In this document: positions 53,763-63,120 of the stretch, in pieces
Position numbering within the stretch: position 1 is the stretch's first letter
Layout: every line of letters starts with the position of its first letter
Assembly: GCA_902651635.1 (NCBI GenBank)
Contig: CACRSC010000037.1
Span: forward strand, 317,701-381,700
DNA from: Mastigamoeba balamuthi
Taxonomy: Eukaryota > Evosea > Mastigamoebida > Mastigamoebidae
Reading direction: 5' to 3'
DNA length: 64,000 bases
Translations under genes and position numbers: made by a program
The notes under the pieces: model-generated
What the model was told of the DNA's origin: nothing
The model's database searches: none
The model's input: the letters and a program-made list of their open reading frames with translations, nothing else

Positions 53763-56340
53763 TTACAATTTTGTTAAAATTGCTATGTTCCCAGTGTTTT
53801 GTTTGTGTGGTGGAATGTATAAGACTGAATTAAGAACATCATTAAAACAGTACCATGATGAGTAATACCTGAAGAATACATACCAGTGTGAGTGCTGAAA
53901 GTGTATGAGTGCATACAGACCAAAAGAGTACACCTCATTAGGAAGAAATGCTGATGTGTAGTTATGCTCAAATGTGTTTGATACTGTGAAAATAAAGGGG
54001 TTCTGTTGTGTTGTCTGATTGACAAAGATAACAAGAGGAGAGAATGTGTAGTGTGTTGTGTTGATGTCCAGCATGCAGGGACACTGTGCATCTGCTACAT
54101 CAGCAGATGGATCAATGTCAATGGGTGCATTGCAGTGCATGTTATGACCATGTTCTATATACAACCTGATGGCCTGAAGGGGATTGGCCACATCTGAATT
54201 TGCTGACAAGAATGGCCTTGAACATACAATTGGCCCATGAATGGGACATGTTCCTGAAATGTCACACTGAAATTGAATAGCAGGCCTAAAAGCAGAGAAC
54301 CAAATATCAGGTGACTGCATAGGCATTGGCCTTAAACCAGAGGGACCGTAGTAGAGCTCATCGAAAGAGGTCTGAGTGAACCTCTGTTGATGAATCTGCT
54401 GCAACACAGCCATACTCTGGCATGTAGGTGGAGCAGAAAGCAACTGTAGTCCAGCAGGGTTCTGACACAGGCCTGAATTGAAACCAACAACAGCACTGCT
54501 CAGATGGCAGCAGTTATTGTGGTTATAGGGCAGATTAGCTCTTCTGAATGAGGCAGGCAACTGAACTTGAGCAAGAGGAGGCCTAGCCACTGAAAAAGAT
54601 GACAGGATGGTAGTAGGCTTGGAGGAAGAAGATGTTATTACAGAACGACCACCAAAGCCTCTGCTTTTCTTGTTTCTGGGTGTGATGATGGTGTCTGTTA
54701 CAGGAACAGCTGGGACTACGAACTTTGTTTTTCTCTTGAATAATCTGACTTTTGATTTTTGTAGTACAAGTCTTGCAGTTCCTGACCAGTATGTGGTGTT
54801 GTGAAGTAACACACATTTCTTGTGAAGCATCAGCCTGCATATGGTGCACAGGTAGTTGCTTGAAGACCTCTTCCTCTTTGTGAACCAGCAATAGGAGCAG
54901 TAACAGGAAGAGGAGACACGACAGATCCTGTGACATGCATGGCCCAACTGGGCATCTGAGGGAATACAGGAGCTGAATGATGGCTTGTAATAGTAGTGTG
55001 TGTGCTGAACCATTTGAAAGAGAGCATCATGTACAAAAGCATCAGTGAAGGCATCCATTGAAACCTCACTTTTGTTTTGCATGCAATAGAGATGATAAGC
55101 ATTCTGGTTACAAAGCATAACAATAAGGTGGAAGTTAGGCATAGTCCACTTGAGCTGCCTGTAGTAACGGGAGTGAAGTAACCCAGACCTGGCATTTACA
55201 GCATCAACAGCATGGTATTCACTTCTGTACCACTCTGCAATGGCAGAGACCTCTTTCCACTGCTTTTCATAAGAGGTTCCCCTTCTTGGGTGTGGTGAGA
55301 CAGAGGCATACAGTATCAGGAGGAATCAGGTTTGTGAGAAGATGGACTTCGCCATTGTCTCTCCAGGCCAGAGAGGCCAAGGAACCATCAGGGAAGACAG
55401 AAAATCGCATTTCGTCCTGTTTGAGCTTGGGGGAGCACAGCCCATTTGTCCAGAGCCAGGAAGGAGACCTGGCTGTCATGGAAATTGTAAATCCCCAGTC
55501 ATTTGCATGAAGCCATTGGGCAGTCTCCCACGTGAAGTAGCCCTGATCTATGCACAGGAGATAGCCAGGACGTGGAGGAAGAGTCAGGCATAAGGACTGT
55601 GTTCTGTGCAGAAGAACCTGAGAGTGTTGAGAAGGAACAATGATTTGCAGATTACCTGCCCTTGGGGGTTTTCATCTACATCCCTTAGTGAAATGTGCCA
55701 GATGTAGTTGTCATTTATCAGTATGTCCAAGATATTTCCATTTGGATGTGGTTTTCCTCTGCCACCATAAGAGTAAAGAGCACATCTGTTTTTATGACTG
55801 CATATTGTATCGTCAATGGTATTGTGCTGACCAGGTATCCAGAACATCTTAGCAGCAGTGTTGAACATCAGAAGTAAGGGTCTTAAAAGAATATCTTTTC
55901 TGTCATCACTTGCAGATCTGGTTGGAGCAAAGTGCAAATTATTTTTGATATCCACAAACCTCTGCCATGACATACTACACTTTATACAATCAATGCCCTG
56001 TCCTCTGCTCCACAGCTTACACAGAGAGAGATTATAATGCCTGCTATACAGTACTATGGCTATAAAGCCTAGAAGCTCCTGCCAATCAATAGCAGCCCAG
56101 CATCCAGGCTGACTGAGCATAGGCAGATTTGTTGCCAATGCCAGTTTCTCCAGGACTCTTTGATTGGTAAACTCACAGATAAGAGTCAGAAAGGATTGAG
56201 TGAAGAATAGCATGAAGAACAGCAGGGAATTTGTGCAAGTAGCTGGTATGTCAACTGGATGTCCTTGAATCCCATCCTGAACATGTGCAGCAGCAGTTCC
56301 AACAAAGTTGTTGCTGTTGGACCACCTCTGAAAAGTGATA
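53763..56340 (-). mobile_element. piggyBac-type transposase relic fused to a USP-like peptidase domain
   Basis: Reading right to left: WAAIDWQELLGFIAIVLYS and SRGQGIDCIKCSMSWQRFVD, then NTIDDTICSHKNR (first DDE Asp) with GGRGKPHPNG. LCIDQGYFTWETAQWL is the second Asp, LAWRDNGEVHLLTN follows, and EYHAVDAVNARSGLL is the third. A Cys-rich zinc motif comes next (SSCYCSYC ... YLCTICRLMLHKKC). A frame break near 55290 suggests decay. The same 459-codon frame (53763-55142) continues about 310 residues beyond the zinc motif into a domain with NNCCHLSSAVVGF, several CxxC-like pairs, and YSFGLYALIHFQHSHWYVFF then WYCFNDVL. These match the Cys, His and Asn/Asp boxes of ubiquitin-specific peptidases (C212, H419, N434/D435). 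The start codon is unclear. Confidence 0.7.
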
Positions 56341-56344
56341 TTAA

Positions 56345-56755
56345 CATAAGTGACAGTAAAATTGTCACTAAAGCGACAGTCAAAAGAGTCGCGAAAGTGA
56401 CAATTGAAAAGTGTTGCAAAAGTGACAGTTGAAAAGTGTCGTGAAAGCAACAGTCAAAAGTGTCATGAAAGCGACAGTTGAAAAGTGTCGCGAAAGCAAC
56501 AGTCAAAAGTATCACAAAAGCAACAGTTAAAAGTGTCGTGAAAGTGACAGTTACAAAGTATCGTGAAAGCGACAGTCAAAAGTGTTGCTAAAGCGACAGT
56601 CAAAAGAGTTGCAAAAGCGACAGTTGAAAAGTGTCGCTAAAGTGACAGTCAAAAGAGATGCGAAAGCAACAGTTGAAAAGTGTCACTAAAGTGACAGTTG
56701 AAAAGTGTCACTAAAGTGACAGTCAAAAGTGTCGCGAAAGTGACAGTCAAAAGAT
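56345..56755. repeat. Array of 16 hairpin units, 24-25 nt each
   Basis: Tandem degenerate units of the form GTYRAAAAGTGTCGCGAAAG + YRACA. Each centres on TGTCRY-NAAA-RYGACA, a 6-bp stem with a 4-nt loop. Adjacent units show paired changes such as TGTCAC...GTGACA versus TGTCGC...GCGACA. The array runs directly into the 5' end of the piggyBac-type gene. Confidence 0.9.
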
Positions 56756-57117
56756 AAGATAAAAATCTGTAAAAGTAATAAATAAATATCTAAAATGAAA
56801 TACAATCAATTGTGTAATTACAAAACAGTATTGGGCACTATTTTTAGCTTATGTGTGTGTGAACAGTTTCTGCTGTTCTCTTGCGGGCACTCTTGCGGAG
56901 CTTGCTGCCACAGTTGTCACAGTGCGTGTTTTTCCCTGTGTGCCTAGCCATTTAGGATTTGAATAAAGGATTTTGAAAGGCAAATTGGTGTGACTGAGCG
57001 CAGTCTAACTTAGAAATGCTATGAAAGATAGTGAAAAGATATGAATATCATGATATTTGTAGATTTTATTGAAAGAGATATACAAATCTTGATATTTTAG
57101 AGTCTTTTTCAAAACAC

Positions 57118-60100
57118 ATGGCAGAGGAGACACCTGTGCAACATGCTGCCCCACCTCTGCCAGAGAGGCCGGCAGAGGTGCTACAGCCTGAGAAGCCCAC
57201 AGAGACTCCAGCACCAGCAGAAGCACCTCAACTGTCATTGTTATCCTCTGCAGAAGCACTAGCGACAGTAGGAGCTGAGGTTTGCCATTTACTTACACCC
57301 CACACCCAACTGTGAACCTTTCCTGAACATTTCTCTACATTCTTAAATATATCTCAGAAATCACAGAAGGAGAAGAAAAAGAGGAAGGAGAAAGAAGGTA
57401 AGAACTTCTTTCATCTGTTTTAACAGTGATTTCTTTCAAATGCTGCTAAAGCAACACTTTGTAAATGTCACTTTCATAATAATTTTGACTGTTGCTATTG
57501 CGACACTTTGTAAATGTTACTTTTGGAACACTTTTGACTGTCGCTTTCATGACACTTTTCAACTGTCACTTTCACGACACTTTTCAACTGTCACTTTCAC
57601 AATACATTGTAACTGTCACTTTCATAACTCTTTTAACTGTTGCTTTCGTGACACTTTTGACTGTCACTTTCATGACACTTTTTAACTGTTTCTTTCACGA
57701 CACTTTTCAACTGTCACTTTAGCAACACTTTGTAACTGTTGCTTTCGTGACACTTTTAACTGTCACTTTCATGACACTTTTCAACTGTCGCTTTCGTGAC
57801 ACTTTGTAACTATCACTTTCACGACACTTTGTTACTGTCACTATCACAAGCAGAGTTCGAGACATGCATCAAGGAGATCTGCAAGCAGAGCCACTCAAAG
57901 AAGATCACTGGTGAGCAGTACAAGAACACAGCAGGGAATGTGGAGGAGCAGTTCAACAGCAAGAAGATGAACCTGCAGACGTTCCAGGAGTCAATCAAGC
58001 TGTCAACAGGAATCGAAATTAAAGTCAGACAGGTTAGTGAATATGTTGTATACTATCTAACAAATCATTCAGATCCAGACCTGGTCGTTCCTTCGTGATC
58101 CCAACTGGAATGACATCGTGAAGTACATCAAAACGATGCTCTCTGAGGGATTTCGCAAAGAAAGCTTCATAGACTTCATCCAGGTGTTTCCAGTTGCCCT
58201 CATTGTGATGAAGAGTATGCATCAGATCATCAGCTGGGTCACTACTCAAATGGTACTTTTTGTTGCATTCATGTTTCTTTTTCCTTGCATTTGGTGACAT
58301 CTCTTAACTGTCGCTTTTGTGACACCTCTTAACTGTCACTTTCGCGACACCTCTCAACTGTCACTTTCACGACACCTCTTAACTGCCACAATTCTGCAGC
58401 CAATGATGTTCGAGGAGCACGAGGATCAGATGAAGCCAGAGAACTGGAAAAAGGTCAAGCTTCCCTACTGCAATCTGTTCCAGTCCATGACGTTTAAGCA
58501 CTGCCGGTGGTATAGCTCAGCAGTGAACAGGATGACTGCTACTGTAGGCCACATAATGTTCTACTCCCTGATGAGAGGCCTCGAACAAGAAAAGTAAATT
58601 ACTCTTGCTCTTTTCCAATTAACTTGTTCCACAGGCAAATCCTCCCGAGATTGAATGCAGAGGTAGCATTTAGACTGCAGAGCACGGCAGGGTGGGATGA
58701 GCTGATGCACAATAAGGACACAAACAGGCAGGCCAGGCTGATCAAGGAAATGGGCATTGCGTAGAGTGCCATGAAGGCAGAAACCCGAGAGGAGTTGAAG
58801 AAGATGTGCATGGAGCTGCCAGCCAAGGAGTTGATCTATCTCACAGCTCGGACTCTGTTCCTCTCGGTATTCATAACTCTGTGTATTCTTTTCTCATGTG
58901 CTGTCTAGGCTTTCCACAATGTCAAGGTACATAATCATATCAGGGCTCTATACGCCATAATCACTGTACCACTTATCAGCAGGAAGAACCTGGAGAAGTG
59001 GTTGAAGGAGAATGGTCTAACAAAGAGGCTCAAGCCAGACGAGGACTCGGACCTTGAATTCCCAAAAGAAGCAGAGGATAAGGCATGGAACATCAAGGTG
59101 ATGAGCGAGAAGAAGAAGAAAAGACCCCACAAGAAGCGCAGAGGAGAGAGCAAGACAGGGGTCTCAGCAGGCAAGACACCGATTCCACGGGCACAGCCAG
59201 CACCAGCACCAGGTGAAGGCCACCCTTCATCTGAGGGACAGAGATACCACAATTACCATGTGCTTTGGCAATGAGGCCAAGAATGTGAGCCTGTCATCTA
59301 AGCTGTTATACTCACATTGTTCTATAGGTCTTCTTCAGTGAATGGGACTTTGCCAGAGAGACCCGTGTGTGCTCTGCACTGACTCAGATCTGGATGCAAG
59401 GAGGAGAGGCGGCCATTTCTCTGAGGAGACTTCTGAAATGTAAATGAGTTTTTTGTTTAAATTGTTACTCATTTTTTTTTAGCTGTTGGATAGCGCGTTC
59501 CCACAGCACAGGCAGCAGAGGCAGCAAAGGCCACAGAGGAAGCAGAGGCTGCAGAGGCAGCTAAGACCACAGAGGCAGCCGAGACAGCCAAGGCCACAGA
59601 GGCAGCAGAGGCAGCCAAGGCAGCCAAGGCAGCAGAGGCAGCCAAGGCCACAGAGACAGCCGAGACAGCCAAGGCCACAGTGGCAGCAGAGGCAGCCAAG
59701 GCAGCCAAGGTCGCAAAGGCAGCACAGGCAGCAGAGGCAGCCAAGGCCGCAAAGGCAGCAGAGGCTGCAAAGGCAGCAGAGACTGCAAAGGCAGCAGAGG
59801 CCACAAAGGCAGCAGAGGCTGCAAAGGCAGCAGAGGCAGCAGAGGCAGCAGAGGCCACAAAGGCAGTAGAGGCCGCAAAGGCAGCAGAGGCTGCAAAGGC
59901 AGCAGAGGCCACAAAGGCAGCAGAAGCCGCAAAGGCAGCCAAGGCAGCAGAGACGGAGTCCATCTCTGTCTCTTTAAGGGTTATAATACAACAGACTTTT
60001 TTCTCATTTTTGNAAGGCAGCCAAGGTCGCAAAGGCAGCACAGGCAGCAGAGGCAGCCAAGGCCGCAAAGGCAGCAGAGGCTGCAAAGGCAGCAGAGACT

Positions 60101-60771
60101 GCAAAGGCAGCAGAGGCCACAAAGGCAGCAGAGGCTGCAAAGGCAGCAGAGGCAGCAGAGGCAGCAGAGGCCACAAAGGCAGTAGAGGCCGCAAAGGCAG
60201 CAGAGGCTGCAAAGGCAGCAGAGGCCACAAAGGCAGCAGAAGCCGCAAAGGCAGCCAAGGCAGCAGAGACGGAGTCCATCTCTGTCTCTTTAAGGGTTAT
60301 AATACAACAGACTTTTTTCTCATTTTTGGATGATAACATTTTTCCAGAGGAGAGACAGATAAAAGAGCTGGCTGAGCAACGTCTGGCCGAGGTACAATTT
60401 CCAGTATTTAGTGTATTTAATCAAACATAGCTACAGGCCAAGCAGGCTAGAGCAGGAAATCAGAGTGCTGAGAGCAAGTCTGATGATGCCAGTGAAGAAA
60501 GTGAAGAAAGTGAAGAAGGTGAAGAAAGTGTAGAGTCTTCTGCAGGCTCTGAGACAAAGACCAGTAAGTCTTTATTCAATAATTTTTCTGATCCTATTTT
60601 CTCAGAGAAATTCAGAGCTCCACAGAGGTCCCGTCCCCCTGCCAGAAAAGCCCAGTTCTCAGCCAGGAAAACTCCACCAGCAAGGGCCAAGAGATCCCGT
60701 TCCTCGCCTGCCAAGAAAAAAGAAGCAGTAACAACAAGTCCTGCACCCAAAACACGTAAAAGGAAGTGCTG
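57118..60771 (+). CDS. Unrecognised multi-exon gene with Lys/Ala-rich C-terminus
   Basis: Start MAEETPVQHAAPPLPERPAE. Well-formed introns join a Lys-rich exon (SQKEKKKRKEKE), then FETCIKEICKQSHSKKITGE, TWSFLRDPNWNDIVKYIKTM, MFEEHEDQMKPENWKKVKLP, CRWYSSAVNRMTATVGHIMF, ILPRLNAEVAFRLQ, and RKNLEKWLKENGLTKRLKPD with a nuclear-signal-like KKKKRPHKKRR. After VFFSEWDFARETRVCSALTQ comes a long Ala/Lys/Glu repeat, interrupted by the N at 60013. The basic end includes PARAKRSRSSPAKKK and stops at 60771. Two introns consist largely of hairpin repeats. An in-frame TAG at 58762 and the assembly break make integrity uncertain. No known domain; nuclear or chromatin location is a guess. Confidence 0.5.
57430..57850. 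repeat. Second hairpin array, opposite orientation, inside an intron
   Basis: About 17 units of the same family in reverse complement (for example AACTGTCACTTTCACGACAC). The array fills the intron between GAAG|GTAAGA at about 57398 and the acceptor just before TTCGAGACATGC at about 57856. Confidence 0.9.
58300..58390. repeat. Third, short hairpin array inside an intron
   Basis: Three to four units (AACTGTCGCTTTTGTGACAC type) with CCTC spacers occupy most of the intron ending at CTGCAG, about 58400, in the same gene. Confidence 0.85.
59508..59960 (+). repeat. AAK/AAE codon repeat tract
   Basis: Degenerate GCA-GCN-RAG triplet repeats encode (A-A-K/E)n with Thr substitutions, a predicted single alpha-helix-type or coiled segment within the 57-60.8 kb gene. 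Confidence 0.85.
59698..60328. repeat. Exact 315-bp duplication either side of a single N
   Basis: 59698-60012 and 60014-60328 are identical by eye along their length (start AAGGCAGCCAAGGTCGCAAA, end TTTTTTCTCATTTTTG). One undetermined base at 60013 separates them. The offset of 316 breaks the coding frame. Confidence 0.92.
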
Positions 60772-61005
60772 ATGTTTACATAAGATGGTGATGTCTCTTC
60801 TCACCTTTTGTCCACTGAAACCAACAAAGGTTACTGATGCACCACTTGATTTTAAGTTTGTATGATGCATATCTTCTCTGTTTCTTAAGCATTTTCTAGT
60901 CATTTTTTGCATTATTTTAGCCATACTTTGACTTTGTTTTTCTCTTTTTTTCATATGTCGTGTGTGAGCATCCTGGAGACTCATGGTGTTGATGTCGTTG
61001 ACGTC

Positions 61006-62986
61006 TCAGGCCTCCGTGGGCTGCTGAGACCACCACGTGCGCTTTGCTGGAGCACCAGGGACCCTCAGCATCTCGCGGTCTGCTGGTGCTGCTGCTGCTG
61101 CTGGGACTGGTGTCAGACACCACTGGATCTTCAAAGGCGAATGAGGAAGGAGGTGTTGCGATGCAGCTGGTGCAGCTGGAGCCACGTACTCCTCGTTGCT
61201 TTCCTCCCTCGTCCTCTTGCGTGTTGTTGTCTTCTTCTTGTGCTTCTCCTGGTCATCGTCCACGTTGCGCTCCACCACCTTCTTGCCCTGCAGCTTGTTA
61301 ATGGACTCGGAGCTGGAGCTCTCAGCATCGTCTCCAGATGCAGAAGACGTTTCCTTGCTGGCCTGCTTTGCTCCCTTTATCTTGTCCTTGATGCTCCTCA
61401 CAGCATTAAGTATGGCTTTGGGGCCATCCATGGCATGCCCCCTCGCACTAAGGTGGCTGAGATGACGCAGCTCAGCTGCAACTGCAGTCAGCGATGTGGT
61501 TGCATTCTGCATGGTGTTCTCCGTCGGGTCCCAGAATGGCGTGGTGAAGTACATCACCTCCAGGCAGTCAGTCCTTGCCTGGACTGCCTCCTCCGTGGTC
61601 GGAATGACCCTGTTCCTGGTCAGGGTGGAGATGGCGACGATGGAGGCCTGCACAACAGCATCGTTGTAGTCCTGGCGTGCTGCAGGCATCGTTGCCTGCC
61701 TGTACTGCTGCAGCAGTGGGCTGAAATGCCAGTTAGACTGGTTATGCCAGAGACTTTTTCTATATGCCACCAGCATATGATTATATGCTGCCAGCATACG
61801 ATTTTTTGCTGCCAGCATATGCTTTATATGCCACTGGCATAAAGTTATATGCCAGCAGTTTTTAAACGAAAAACAGCAAAGTCATAAAAATGATGAAATA
61901 CAAGTGAAAGACAGAGGAAATATGTACAAATTGATTGTGCCCTCACTGGTGCGCAGGATGTAGTCGATGTAGAAGCACTGCCATGCTGTCAGCACAGCAG
62001 GGTGCCTTACAGCACCACAGGGGATGCTGATCACTGTGTTCTTCTTCTGCACACCAGCCACTGCAAACGCCAGGTTGAGGACGAGGCAGTTCAACTGCTT
62101 CTTCATGCTAGTGTTGACCGGAATGATGAGGTTGAGGAGAACGACGAGAGTCCACTCATCCTCCACATAGGCCCAGTACACACTGCCAGACTGCAGCAAT
62201 GTGGCCCGTTTGCCAGATTCCATGCAGCAAATGTCCCAGAAGTACACATCACGCAGGCCCATGCAACGGGACGGGGGCCAGTCACGAAGCATGGGACAGT
62301 CATTGACCCGATCACTGGCAGGTATGTCCCAGTCTGTTTCAATTCAGTCAGACATTAGAATTGAGAATGAAATGCATACTGCTCTGGCACTGGCTTCCTT
62401 GGGAATCGTGCTGCTATCCATGGTGATGTCTCCAGGGCGTGGTTGAGGGTACAGGGCCATGAGGTCAGCCCATTCGTGCTCAGAGCACTCTGCTGGGCGA
62501 CCCGCCACATGGGGGTCCATGGCAGCAACCTGCTGCCTGATGCGCACCCCAGCACCCTGGAATGCCCCCCAGTCACAGGAAGCTGAGGAAGCTGACCAGG
62601 GCCGGGGCTTCTGCCACGGCTGAAGCTCCCTGGCACCAGAGGAAGCAGGCCATCCCACGTTCCGGGGCTGCATGCTGGTGGGCTCAGCACTAGGGGCCCC
62701 CCCACTGTCGCTGTCATCCTTGTCCCTCCTGGTCCTGTTGCTCGTCCCCCACGTTCTCCTCCTGCTTGTCCTGCTGCTCAGCCTCTGCATCGTCCTGGTG
62801 CTTGGCGTCACCGTCCTGCTGCTCAGTCTTCTTGTCCTGCTTCATTGTCTGCTCGTTTGCCTTCTCTGGCTCAGTGTCCTGCTGCTGCTGGGTCTCGGGA
62901 GACAGCTCGGGCTCAGCAGCTGGTGCTGCTGCTGCTGCTGCCATGGCCTCACCAACCGGGGCTGCAGGAGTGGTCATGGAAACCAC
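61006..62986 (-). CDS. Unrecognised multi-exon gene, Ala/Gln-rich start, basic tail
   Basis: Start MVSMTTPAAPVGEAMAAAAA, then a Gln/Asp/Lys-rich acidic stretch. Exons further on read RIRQQVAAMDPHVAGRPAEC with CSEHEWADLMALYPQP, then CMGLRDVYFWDICCMESGKR with VYWAYVEDEWTLVVLLNLII and AWQCFYIDYILRT, then SPLLQQYRQATMPAARQDYN with EVMYFTTPFWDPTENTMQNA. The tail includes HKKKTTTRKRTREES and ends at 61006. An intron at about 61735-61900 is full of TATGCC-type palindromes. Joins around 62700 and 62310 were not resolved exactly. Its head-to-head placement with the 63121 gene mirrors the 42.9-47.6 kb arrangement. Function unknown. Confidence 0.5.
61763..61858. repeat. TATGCC-type palindrome cluster in an intron
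   Basis: Consecutive 15-nt hairpins: TATGCCACCAGCATA, TATGCTGCCAGCATA, TTGCTGCCAGCATA, TATGCCACTGGCATA and a half site. Arms vary together (TGCTG/CAGCA versus TGCCA/TGGCA). Confidence 0.85.
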
Positions 62987-63120
62987 AACAGAAATTATGT
63001 CAGGTTGTTAGGGATGCAGTGCCACTGATTGTGCCAGTGGCATATAGTTATGTAGGACAACCCAAACAATTTTTGAAAATAATATCATCTGCCAGCGGCA
63101 CAGCTGCAGGCATAGCAGGG

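Noticed and set aside
56345-58390. CRISPR-like appearance of the palindromic repeat arrays
   Set aside because: Units are contiguous with no unique spacers, are strongly degenerate, occur in both orientations and sit in introns of eukaryotic genes.
59508-60330. Collagen-like Gly-x-x protein (GSRGSQGRKG frame)
   Set aside because: It is the shifted frame of the AAK repeat created by the N-associated duplication, not an independent gene.
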